Source: CAVRXQ01 sp963725215
GTDB lineage: Bacteria > Actinomycetota > Acidimicrobiia > Acidimicrobiales > Bog-793
Length of the DNA stretch: 64,000 bases
NCBI GenBank assembly: GCA_963725215.1
Contig: CAVRXQ010000007.1
Span: 310,001-374,000 of the forward strand
Direction of reading: 5' to 3'
The notes under the pieces are model-generated. The model was given only the letters and a program-made list of their open reading frames with translations. It was not told the DNA's origin and searched no databases. The translations under genes were made by a program, and so were the position numbers. Of the stretch, positions 17,183 to 25,922 are shown one piece after another (position 1 is the first letter of the stretch; every line of letters begins with the position of its first letter).

Positions 17183-18808
17183 GTGGACGCGACTTCCGAG
17201 TTCCCCGTCCTGAAGGTCAACGTTCTGCCAGGCACCGATGCGTTCCGTGCCAACGAAAAGGCACACGTCCCCATCGTCGCTGAATTGCACGAGGCACTGG
17301 CGCGCGCCCAGGCCGGAGGAACCGAGCAAGCGCGCGCTCGGCACGTCGCGCGGGGCAAGCTCTTGCCGCGAGACCGGATCGACCGCCTGGTCGATGCCGG
17401 GTCGCCGTTCCTCGAGCTCTCCCCGCTCGCCGCGCACGGAATGTATGACAACGAGGCGCCTTCGGCCGGGGTCATCACCGGGATCGGAAGGATCAGCGGA
17501 CGCGAATGCGTGGTCGTTGCGAACGACGCGACCGTGAAGGGCGGCACGTACTTTCCGATCACGGTGAAAAAGCACCTGCGCGCGCAAGAAGTCGCGCTCG
17601 AAAATCATCTGCCGTGCGTCTATCTCGTCGATTCGGGCGGAGCGTTCTTACCGCTGCAAGACGAGGTATTCCCCGATCGGGAGCACTTCGGCCGGATCTT
17701 CTACAACCAGGCGACGATGTCGGCGCGGAAGATCCCGCAAATCGCCGCCGTCCTCGGATCATCGACCGCGGGAGGCGCGTACATCCCAGCGATGAGCGAC
17801 GAGGCGATCATCGTTCGCCAACAAGGCACGATCTTCCTCGCTGGCCCACCCCTCGTAAGAGCGGCGACGGGAGAGATCGTTTCCGCCGAGGAGCTCGGGG
17901 GAGGCGACGTGCACTCGCGAATCTCCGGAGTCGTCGACCACGTCGCGGACGATGACCTGCATGCCCTCGGAATCGTGCGAGAGGTCGTCGCGACGCTCGG
18001 ACAGAAGTCGCTCCCGCCGTGGGACGTCGCGCCAACGGAGCCGCCGGCGCATGATCCGACCGATCTCGTCGGCGTCGTGCCTCCGGACCTCAGGACCCCT
18101 TACGACGTCCGCGAGGTGATCGCGCGAGTAACCGACGGCAGTCGGTTCCTCGAGTTCAAGCAAAAGTTTGGGACGACGCTCGTAACCGGGTTCGGACGCA
18201 TCTGCGGTCACTTGGTCGGAATCGTCGCGAACAACGGAGTGCTTTTCAGCGAATCCGCGCTGAAGGGCGCGCACTTCATCGAACTGTGTGACCAGCGCGG
18301 GGTCCCGCTCCTCTTTCTTCAGAACATCAGTGGGTTCATGGTGGGTAAGGAATATGAGCAGGGCGGGATCGCGAAGCACGGGGCGAAGATGGTGACAGCA
18401 GTGGCGTGTGCGCGGGTTCCGAAGTTCACCGTGATTATCGGCGGCTCTTTCGGCGCGGGGAACTACTCGATGTGCGGCCGCGCCTATTCGCCGCGGTTCC
18501 TCTGGATTTGGCCGAACGCGCGCATCTCGGTGATGGGCGGCGAGCAAGCGGCATCGGTCCTCGCGACCGTTCGACGGGACCAAATGGAGGCGCGCGGCGA
18601 GACCTGGGCGATCGAACAAGAAGAGGAGTTCAAGGCGCCGATCCGCGAGCAGTACGAACGGCAAGGGAACCCGTATTACGCGACCGCGAGACTCTGGGAC
18701 GACGGCGTGATCGATCCGGCGGACACGCGCACCGTTCTCGGGCTTGCGCTCTCCGCTGCGGCGAACGCTCCCCTTGGTGAGATCGCGTACGGCATCTTCC
18801 GGATGTAG
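17183..18808 (+). CDS. acyl-CoA carboxylase beta (carboxyltransferase) subunit, MccB-like
   Basis: 541 aa from GTG 17183. It transfers carboxyl from biotin to an acyl-CoA. The N half has the crotonase-fold acyl-CoA site (AVLGSSTAGGAYIPAMSDE), and the C half has the second oxyanion region (GGSFGAGNYSMCGRAYSPRF) and QNISGFMVG. The length and the VVANDATVKGGTYFPITVKKHLRAQE motif fit methylcrotonyl/geranyl-CoA carboxylases better than propionyl-CoA ones. GTG 17183 has a GGAAGAGAGG site; an in-frame ATG at 17159 has none and abuts the operator. First gene of a three-gene operon. Confidence 0.9.
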   Translation: MDATSEFPVLKVNVLPGTDAFRANEKAHVPIVAELHEALARAQAGGTEQARARHVARGKLLPRDRIDRLVDAGSPFLELSPLAAHGMYDNEAPSAGVITGIGRISGRECVVVANDATVKGGTYFPITVKKHLRAQEVALENHLPCVYLVDSGGAFLPLQDEVFPDREHFGRIFYNQATMSARKIPQIAAVLGSSTAGGAYIPAMSDEAIIVRQQGTIFLAGPPLVRAATGEIVSAEELGGGDVHSRISGVVDHVADDDLHALGIVREVVATLGQKSLPPWDVAPTEPPAHDPTDLVGVVPPDLRTPYDVREVIARVTDGSRFLEFKQKFGTTLVTGFGRICGHLVGIVANNGVLFSESALKGAHFIELCDQRGVPLLFLQNISGFMVGKEYEQGGIAKHGAKMVTAVACARVPKFTVIIGGSFGAGNYSMCGRAYSPRFLWIWPNARISVMGGEQAASVLATVRRDQMEARGETWAIEQEEEFKAPIREQYERQGNPYYATARLWDDGVIDPADTRTVLGLALSAAANAPLGEIAYGIFRM

Positions 18809-18812
18809 CCGG

Positions 18813-20819
18813 GTGTTCCGCTCCGTCCTCGTCGCGAACCGAGGCGAGATCGCCGTTCGCGTCTTCCGCACACTTCGCCGTCTCGGCATCGAGTCGATCG
18901 CGATCTACAGCGACACCGATGTCAGAGCGCGCCATGTCACCGAAGCCGATCGTTCGATACGGATCGGCCCCGGCTACCTCGCGATCGACGCGATCGTGGA
19001 GACCGCCGTTTCGGCCGGAGCAGAAGCCGTCCACCCGGGATACGGCTTCCTCTCAGAAAACGCCCAGTTCGCGCAAGCGTGTGTCGAGGCCGGAGTGACC
19101 TTCATTGGCCCGCCGGCAGCGGCGATCGCGGCGATGGGAGACAAGATCCGCGCGAAGCGGCTGGCACGGGAGAACGGCGTGCCGGTGGTACCCGGTGGTG
19201 ACGACTCGGCGCTGAACGACGACGAGCTCCGTGCGGCGGCGCTCGAGATCGGATTTCCGGTGCTGCTCAAACCTTCCGCCGGCGGGGGCGGGAAGGGCAT
19301 GCGGCGCGTGAACGAAGAGTCCGAGTTCGAACACGCCCTCGAGGGTGCGCGTCGCGAAGCGATCACCGCCTTCGGCGACGACACGATGCTCGTCGAACGT
19401 TTTATCGAGCGACCCCGTCACATCGAGGTTCAGGTTTTCGCCGACAAGTTCGGCAACACGGTCCACCTGTACGAGCGCGAATGCAGCCTGCAACGCCGAC
19501 ATCAAAAGATCGTCGAGGAAGCCCCTTCGCCAGCCGTTGACGCGGGTACTCGCGCCGCTCTCGGCGAGCACGCGATCACCGTCGCCGAAGCGTGCGGGTA
19601 TGTCGGCGCGGGAACCGTCGAGTTCGTGGTTCCTTTCGCGGCCCCGAACGAGCACTACTTCTTGGAGATGAACACACGTCTGCAAGTCGAGCACCCGGTG
19701 ACCGAGATGATCCTCGGGATCGACCTCGTTGAGTGGCAGCTGCGGATCGCGTCGGGCGAAGCGCTTCCGATCGAACAGTCGGATGTGATTGCGAAGGGCC
19801 ATGCGATCGAGGCACGCGTCTATGCAGAGGACCCTGTGCGCGGTTTCCTTCCGAGCGGGGGGTTGGTCGTCGCGTATCGCGAGCCCGCAATGGACCACGT
19901 GCGCGTCGACTCCGGCATCGAGACCGGAACCGTCGTCAGCACGCAATACGACCCGATGCTCGCGAAGGTTGTCGCGTGGGGCGATGACAGGGAATCGGCG
20001 CGGTCACGACTTGTACAGGCACTTGGGTCGACGTCGGTCCTCGGGGTGCGGACGAACCTCGCCTTCCTCGTCCACCTCCTCGATGATCCCGAGGTTCGTG
20101 CCGGTGCGCTCGATACCGGACTCACCGATCGGGCGCTCGTGGGCTTCGTCGACGAACCCCCCGACGAGGACGACGTCATCGTGGCAGCTCTTTTGCTGAT
20201 GGCCGAAGACGAGCCTCTCGGATCGATCGTCGATCCCTGGTCGATTCCGGGCGGCTGGAGGGTGCAAGGACCGGCGTGGTCCGTACGAACGATCGGCTTC
20301 GAGAACGGACGGCGCGACCAAATCCGCTTCAGAGGTCGGGCAGTTGACGCGGAGATCGCGGTGGGTGCCGGGCCGGCACGAAGAGCGAGCGTGGTCTGCG
20401 GGGATGAATCGCTCGTCGTATCGATCGACGATCGCACACAGGTGTACGCGTGCGCGCGAGCGGGCAGGGTGAGGTACATCGGGTGCGGTCCCAGCTGGTG
20501 GGCTTTCCGAGTCAACGAAGGCTACGAACGCGCAGAAGGCGATTCCGGCCACGGAGCCGACGAACGGGTGAGGAGTCCGATGCCGGGCTCGGTGGTCTCG
20601 GTCGGAGCTGGCACGGGTGACCACGTGGAGCGCGGCGACGTCCTTCTCGTCATTGAGGCGATGAAGATGGAACACACCGTCGTCTCGCCGGTCTCGGGTC
20701 GCGTGACGGGACTGCGCGTCGTGGTCGGTGATCGAGTCGGGATGGACGAAGAGCTCGCGGCGATCGAAGTCGACGACGTGTCGAGCACCGCCTCCCGCGA
20801 CGAGGCGACGAGCGACTGA
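18813..20819 (+). CDS. acyl-CoA carboxylase alpha subunit (biotin carboxylase + BCCP), MccA-like
   Basis: 668 aa. The biotin carboxylase N domain begins SVLVANRGEIAVRVFRTLRR. The ATP-grasp has the glycine-rich loop PSAGGGGKGMR and active-site HIEVQVFAD, ERECSLQRRHQK and EMNTRLQVEHPVTE. The C-terminal biotinyl domain has EAMKMEHTV around residue 618, where the Lys is biotinylated. It carboxylates its own biotin for the beta subunit encoded 4 bp upstream. GTG 18813 lies just after the beta stop with no good ribosome site, suggesting coupled translation. Confidence 0.93.
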   Translation: MFRSVLVANRGEIAVRVFRTLRRLGIESIAIYSDTDVRARHVTEADRSIRIGPGYLAIDAIVETAVSAGAEAVHPGYGFLSENAQFAQACVEAGVTFIGPPAAAIAAMGDKIRAKRLARENGVPVVPGGDDSALNDDELRAAALEIGFPVLLKPSAGGGGKGMRRVNEESEFEHALEGARREAITAFGDDTMLVERFIERPRHIEVQVFADKFGNTVHLYERECSLQRRHQKIVEEAPSPAVDAGTRAALGEHAITVAEACGYVGAGTVEFVVPFAAPNEHYFLEMNTRLQVEHPVTEMILGIDLVEWQLRIASGEALPIEQSDVIAKGHAIEARVYAEDPVRGFLPSGGLVVAYREPAMDHVRVDSGIETGTVVSTQYDPMLAKVVAWGDDRESARSRLVQALGSTSVLGVRTNLAFLVHLLDDPEVRAGALDTGLTDRALVGFVDEPPDEDDVIVAALLLMAEDEPLGSIVDPWSIPGGWRVQGPAWSVRTIGFENGRRDQIRFRGRAVDAEIAVGAGPARRASVVCGDESLVVSIDDRTQVYACARAGRVRYIGCGPSWWAFRVNEGYERAEGDSGHGADERVRSPMPGSVVSVGAGTGDHVERGDVLLVIEAMKMEHTVVSPVSGRVTGLRVVVGDRVGMDEELAAIEVDDVSSTASRDEATSD

Positions 20820-20847
20820 TGCGCGCGAACAGAAAGGAACGGTCTCG

Positions 20848-22011
20848 ATGACGGCGACGTTCGAGTACGACCTAAGCACCGAGCACGAGGAGTTGCGGCG
20901 CACCGTCGAACGATTCGCCCGGCAAGAGGTCGCCCCGGTGATCGGTGAGTACTACGAGAACGACGAGTTTCCGTACCCGATCGTCGCGAAGATGGCGGCG
21001 CTCGGTTTGTTCGGCCTGCCGTTCCCAGAAGAGTACGGGGGGATGGGCGGCGACTTCTTCGCGTTCTGCCTGGCGCTCGAAGAGCTCGCGCGCGTCGACT
21101 CGTCCGTCGCGATCACCCTCGAGGCGGCCGTGGGTCTTGGCGCGATGCCGATCTTCCGCTTCGGCTCGGACGAGCAGAAACAGCGCTGGTTGCCGCCACT
21201 GTGCGGCGGAGAGCTGCTTGCGGCATTCGGCCTCACCGAGCCCGGCGGCGGAACCGATGCGGGGGCGACGAGAACAACGGCGAAACTCGACGGTGACGAG
21301 TTTGTGATCGACGGGACGAAGGCGTTCATCACGAACTCGGGCACCGACATCACTTCGTTCGTCACAATCACCGCACTCACATCCGCGAAGGGCGAAGAGC
21401 GCGAGATCTCCTCGATCATCGTTCCCTCCGGCACCCCCGGCTTTGTCGTCGGCAAGCGCTATTCAAAAGTTGGATGGTCGGCCTCTGACACGCGCGAGCT
21501 CTCCTTCAGCGACTGCCGCGTGCCGACCGAGAACCTCCTCGGTCGTCGAGGGAAGGGATACGCCCAGTTCCTGGAGATCCTCGACGAGGGACGGATCGCG
21601 ATCGCTGCACTGTCGGTCGGACTCGCGCAGGGGTGCATCGATGAATGCGTGAACTATGTGAACGAGCGCGAAGCGTTCGGCTCGACGATCGGGCATTTCC
21701 AGGTGATCCAGTTCAAGCTTGCCGACATGCAGGCACGAACGCACACGGCGCGCCTCGGGTACTTCGACGCCGCCCGTCGCATGGCGAAACGCGAGCCCTT
21801 CAAAGAGCAGGCCGCGATCGCGAAGCTGGTGGCGTCGGACGCGGCGATGGTTAACGCACGCGAAGCGACGCAGATCTTCGGTGGCTACGGCTTCATGAAC
21901 GAGACTCCGGTCGGCCGCTTCTACCGCGACGCGAAGATCCTCGAGATCGGGGAAGGAACCTCGGAGGTCCAGCGCATGATCATCGCGAGGGGCCTCGGCC
22001 TCAATCGCTGA
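20848..22011 (+). CDS. acyl-CoA dehydrogenase (short/branched-chain type)
   Basis: 387 aa, the usual family length. FAD and substrate motifs: FGLTEPGGGTDAGATRTTA, FITNSGTDI, and the C-terminal QIFGGYGFMNETPVGRFYRDAKILEIGEGTSEVQR with the usual catalytic Glu in the EGTSE motif. Its place behind MccB/MccA-like genes suggests it makes the unsaturated acyl-CoA they carboxylate, for example isovaleryl- or citronellyl-type (inference). ATG 20848 follows AGAAAGGA. Its end overlaps the convergent EtfD-like gene by 11 bp. Confidence 0.9.
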   Translation: MTATFEYDLSTEHEELRRTVERFARQEVAPVIGEYYENDEFPYPIVAKMAALGLFGLPFPEEYGGMGGDFFAFCLALEELARVDSSVAITLEAAVGLGAMPIFRFGSDEQKQRWLPPLCGGELLAAFGLTEPGGGTDAGATRTTAKLDGDEFVIDGTKAFITNSGTDITSFVTITALTSAKGEEREISSIIVPSGTPGFVVGKRYSKVGWSASDTRELSFSDCRVPTENLLGRRGKGYAQFLEILDEGRIAIAALSVGLAQGCIDECVNYVNEREAFGSTIGHFQVIQFKLADMQARTHTARLGYFDAARRMAKREPFKEQAAIAKLVASDAAMVNAREATQIFGGYGFMNETPVGRFYRDAKILEIGEGTSEVQRMIIARGLGLNR

Positions 22012-24025
22012 CTGCGTAGTCCTCGGTTCTCGTCGCGTCGTCGAGCAGCTGCGCGATGTCGACGACGCGTACGTCGTCTTCCTTGCCCCGTGCCTTCACT
22101 GCGTCGTCGATCATGATCTTGCAATAAGGACAGGCCGTCGAGATCACGTCCGCGCCGGTCGCGAGCGCTTCGTCCGTCCGATTGAGGTTGATCCGCGTGC
22201 CGATCGGCTCTTCGAGCCACATGCGCGCGCCGCCAGCCCCGCAGCAGAAACCTCGCTCTCGGCAACGATGCATCTCGATCGGCGGCCGCGTCGTCGAGGC
22301 CCGCACCACCTCGCGTGGCTCGTCGAAGACGCGATTGTGCCGTCCCAAGTAACAAGGGTCGTGGTACGTGACGCTCTCGTCGATCGCGCGCGGGGCGAGG
22401 CGACCCGAAGCGACGAGTTCTTCGAAGAGCTGTGAATGGTGGACCACCTCGAAGACTCCGCCGAGCGCGGGGTACTCGTTCGCGATCGTGTTGAAACAGT
22501 GAGGACACGAAGCGAGGACCTTCGTCGTTCGCGACTGGCGGAGGCGCTCGATGTTCACCTTCGCCCGTTCCTGGTAGAGGTACTCGTTGCCGAGCCGCCG
22601 CGCCGGGTCGCCGGTGCACGACTCGGCGGGACCGAGGATTGCGAACGACACCCCAGCCTTGCGCAACAGGCGGGCGATCGCCTGCGTCGTCGAGCGCGCC
22701 CGGTCGTCGAATGAGCCGGCGCAGCCCACCCAGAACAGATAGTCGAGATCGTCCGGTATCTCGTCTGCCACGACGGTGACTTCGAATCCGAGCCCCACGG
22801 TCCAGTCGAGACGGTGTTGCGCTCCAAGTCCCCACGGGTCGCCGCGGGTCTCGATGTTGCGGAGCATCGTGCTCGCCTCGGCCGGGAAGCGCGATTCCAT
22901 CAGCACCTCGTGGCGGCGCATGTCGAGGATCGCGTCGACGTGCTCGATGTCGACCGGGCACTCCTCGACGCAGGCGCCGCAGGTCGTGCAGGCCCACAGC
23001 ACGTCCGGCTCGATCACCCGGGGAACGAGCACGACGTCGTTGCCGTCCGCCCGCTTCGCCGACCGGAAAAGCTCGTCTCGAAGATCCATCACCACGGCCT
23101 TCGGCGAGAGCGGCTTGTCGGTCGCCCACGCTGGGCACTGGCTTTGGCAACGGCCGCATTCGGTACAGGTCGCGAAGTCCAACAGTTGCTTCCAGGAAAA
23201 CTCCTCGATGCGACCGGCTCCGAATGTCGTCTCCTCGGTGATCCTGTCCGGGTCCAAGTCGGGCGTCGTGTCGAGCGCGCCGAGCGCGCGCGGCTTTCGT
23301 GAGAACGCGACGTTGATCGGCGCGAGAACGATGTGCAAGTGCTTGGAGTAGACGACGAAGACGAGGAACGCCGCGATCACGCAGATGTTGAGATCCACGA
23401 ACATGGTCTCCAAAGTGCGATTCGTCCCCACACCAAGAGGCTGGAGCGAGCGGCCGATGCCATGGGAAGCGAACGCCCACCACCCATAGGAGAAATCGCC
23501 GGTGTTCGTCTGCGCGGAGCGATACATCAGCAGGGTTGCGATGACGAGGAAGATCATTCCGAGGGTGATCCACGCGACAGTCGTGTGAGAGCCGTAAAAG
23601 CGGGATCGACGATCGAGGCGTTGTGGGCTCTCGCGAATCCTGATCAGCGCGAACGTCGCCAGCGCTACGAGCACTGCGACGGCGAACAAGTCCTCGAAGA
23701 ATCCGAGCGCGGCGGCGTGTCCGATCCCGGGGATCGCGAAGTCGCGGTCAAATAGGTCGCCGATCGCCTCGATGATCGTGAAGATCAAGACGATGAAGCC
23801 CCAAAACGTAAAGGCGTGGGCGAGGCCGGGAACCGTCCATTGCAACAACCGGCGTTGCCCGATGACTTCAGTTGCCTCGGTCTCGGTCTTGGCGAACCAA
23901 GCGCCCCGTCGTCCTGGCGCGCGGACCCCTCTCGAGATAAGTCGGTAGAGGCGGTACAACCGCAACGAGGCGACGACGATCGCGACGCCGAGGACCGACA
24001 TCGCGATCGGGTACCGGGTCAGCAC
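22001..24025 (-). CDS. etfD: EtfD-like membrane Fe-S oxidoreductase (ETF to quinone)
   Basis: 674 aa. Five to six helices occupy residues 1-240 with several His, similar to the nitrate reductase gamma (cytochrome b) fold. Two 4Fe-4S clusters follow: C287xxCxxCxxxC297 and C346xxCxxCxxxC356. C-terminal CCG domains contain WVGCAGSFDD, HDPCYLGRHN and GFCCGAGGARMW. The mycobacterial EtfD (Rv0338c) has this plan and carries electrons from ETF to the respiratory chain during fatty-acid oxidation. The etfBA genes and three acyl-CoA enzymes within 10 kb agree. GTG 24025 start, 121 bp after the upstream dehydrogenase gene on the same strand. Confidence 0.82.
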   Translation of the reverse strand: MLTRYPIAMSVLGVAIVVASLRLYRLYRLISRGVRAPGRRGAWFAKTETEATEVIGQRRLLQWTVPGLAHAFTFWGFIVLIFTIIEAIGDLFDRDFAIPGIGHAAALGFFEDLFAVAVLVALATFALIRIRESPQRLDRRSRFYGSHTTVAWITLGMIFLVIATLLMYRSAQTNTGDFSYGWWAFASHGIGRSLQPLGVGTNRTLETMFVDLNICVIAAFLVFVVYSKHLHIVLAPINVAFSRKPRALGALDTTPDLDPDRITEETTFGAGRIEEFSWKQLLDFATCTECGRCQSQCPAWATDKPLSPKAVVMDLRDELFRSAKRADGNDVVLVPRVIEPDVLWACTTCGACVEECPVDIEHVDAILDMRRHEVLMESRFPAEASTMLRNIETRGDPWGLGAQHRLDWTVGLGFEVTVVADEIPDDLDYLFWVGCAGSFDDRARSTTQAIARLLRKAGVSFAILGPAESCTGDPARRLGNEYLYQERAKVNIERLRQSRTTKVLASCPHCFNTIANEYPALGGVFEVVHHSQLFEELVASGRLAPRAIDESVTYHDPCYLGRHNRVFDEPREVVRASTTRPPIEMHRCRERGFCCGAGGARMWLEEPIGTRINLNRTDEALATGADVISTACPYCKIMIDDAVKARGKEDDVRVVDIAQLLDDATRTEDYAVSD

Positions 24026-24146
24026 GTGGAGGCCCCCAAAGGTCGGCTCGATTGATCGGCGGCAGTCGAGTATCGCTTCGAATCGTGCACCCGGGCGACT
24101 TCGTCGGATATTTGAGGCGAATCCTCAGCGCGTCGAGGGGTCGCCA

Positions 24147-25922
24147 CTACTCGAGGACGAGCCGACTCGCACCCGCCGTCGCCGCGCGGACGAGTCCTGG
24201 GGCTCGAGACGCGAACTCGGTGGCGAAGAAGTTCGATTCGTCGATGGCCTTTGCGACGGTGTCTTTCGCGACGAGTGCTCGACGGAGCATCGCCGCGCCG
24301 CCCAAGGTGAGGCCGGCGAGTTCGAGATACGTCGTAGCGCCGGCGAGGGCGTCCTCGGCCGTGCCCCCGAGATGGTCGAGCATCCACCGCGTTGTCGATG
24401 AGAACGCCTCGGTCGCTTCTTCGAGAACGTCGAAGGAGACGGCGAGCTCGCTCGGGCTCGCAGCTCTTTCCTCGACCGTCGTGCGCAACGAGGAAATTAC
24501 GGAACCCGAAGTCGCGCCGCTGTCGCGTCCGAGTTTGCGGACGACGAGATCGATCGCCTGGATTCCGTTCGTTCCTTCGTAGATCGGAGCGATCCGGATG
24601 TCGCGCAGCCGTTGGGCGATTCCTGACTCGTCGATGTAGCCCGCGCCACCAAGAACCTGGATGCCCAACGACGCCGCGGTGCAACCCGCGTCGGTGCTCC
24701 ACGCCTTGGCGATCGGTGTCAGAAAGTCGCACCGGAACTGCGCTTCGTTTCGTTCCGAGGTGCTCTCGCTGTGGCGGGCGAAGTCGCGCTGGGCCATCGC
24801 GTCGAAAGCGAGCAGTCGGCCTGCGAGTGTGAGGGTCCGCATCGAGAGCAGCATCCGTCTCACATCGGGGTGCTCGATGATCGCCGACCGCTTCTCCGGG
24901 TCTTCGCCGAGCGCTCGGCCTTGGAGCCGCTCTCGGGCATACCGCTCTGCATGCTGGAACGCCCGCTCGCCGACGGCTGGACCCTCGATACCGATCGCGA
25001 TCCGGGCGACATTCATCATCGTGAACATGGCCGCGAGTCCGGTGTGCTCGGCACCGACGAGCTCGCCGACCGCCTGGTCGTAATTCATGACACACGTCGG
25101 ACTGCCGTGCAGCCCGAGCTTCTCCTCGAGTCGTTCGCATCGCAGGGTGTTCTTCTCGGTTAAATCGCCGTGCGCGTCGAACAAGAACTTCGGGACGATG
25201 AACAGCGACAGTCCCTTCGTCCCAGCCGGCGCGTCCGGCGTGCGAGCGAGGACAAGATGGATGATGTTCTGTGAGAGGTCGTGTTCGCCCCAGGTGATGA
25301 AGATCTTCGTCCCGCTCAAGAGCCAACGGCCATCGGAGTCTTTTCTTGCGACGGTGCGGACCTCGGCAAGATCCGAACCGGCCTCGGGCTCGGTGAGATT
25401 CATCGTCGCCGTCCAAGTGCCCGACAACAGCTTCGGCAGATACTTCGCGCGTTGATCGTCGCTTCCCCAGGACAACAACAACTCGATCCCGCTCTGGGTG
25501 AGCACCGGGGCGAGCGAGAGCGAGAGGTTCGCCGACGCAAACATCTCTGCCAGGGCGAGCCCGACGACCGAAGGAAGGCCGGCTCCCCCGAATTCGACGG
25601 GGAACTGGAGCGCGCCCCAACCTCCGTCGACGAAGCGCTGGTAGGCGTCGACGAAGCCTCCCGGCGTCTTGACCGATCCCGTCGAGGGATCCAGTCGGCT
25701 TCCTTCGAGATCTCCCCTGCGGTCCGTCGGCGCGATGAGCTCCGACGCGAAGCGGCCGAACTCCCTCAGCGCGTCGTCGACCGAGCGCCGATCGATCTCC
25801 GAGAACGGTTTCAGTGCTAACAGTCGCTCGAGTCCGACCGTGTCGAGCGCAAGGGCGATGTCGGCGACGGGAGCGTGATACGGCGAACTCTCGAGGCGGG
25901 TCGGACGTGCGGTATCGGTCAC
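24147..25922 (-). CDS. large acyl-CoA dehydrogenase with C-terminal extension (FadE5-like)
   Basis: 591 aa, about 200 longer than ordinary members. After an N-terminal domain come MNLTEPEAGSDLAEVRTVA and LSGTKIFITWGEHD. The C-terminal helical part has QVLGGAGYIDESGIAQRLRDIRIAPIYEGTNGIQAIDLV with the catalytic-type Glu in YEGTN. A further domain of about 120 residues corresponds to the acyl-CoA dehydrogenase C-terminal family. Mycobacterial FadE5-type enzymes share this design and accept varied acyl-CoAs. Start GTG 25922 overlaps the icmF stop (TAGTG). The frame is open upstream only as a shadow of icmF. Confidence 0.9.
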   Translation of the reverse strand: MTDTARPTRLESSPYHAPVADIALALDTVGLERLLALKPFSEIDRRSVDDALREFGRFASELIAPTDRRGDLEGSRLDPSTGSVKTPGGFVDAYQRFVDGGWGALQFPVEFGGAGLPSVVGLALAEMFASANLSLSLAPVLTQSGIELLLSWGSDDQRAKYLPKLLSGTWTATMNLTEPEAGSDLAEVRTVARKDSDGRWLLSGTKIFITWGEHDLSQNIIHLVLARTPDAPAGTKGLSLFIVPKFLFDAHGDLTEKNTLRCERLEEKLGLHGSPTCVMNYDQAVGELVGAEHTGLAAMFTMMNVARIAIGIEGPAVGERAFQHAERYARERLQGRALGEDPEKRSAIIEHPDVRRMLLSMRTLTLAGRLLAFDAMAQRDFARHSESTSERNEAQFRCDFLTPIAKAWSTDAGCTAASLGIQVLGGAGYIDESGIAQRLRDIRIAPIYEGTNGIQAIDLVVRKLGRDSGATSGSVISSLRTTVEERAASPSELAVSFDVLEEATEAFSSTTRWMLDHLGGTAEDALAGATTYLELAGLTLGGAAMLRRALVAKDTVAKAIDESNFFATEFASRAPGLVRAATAGASRLVLE

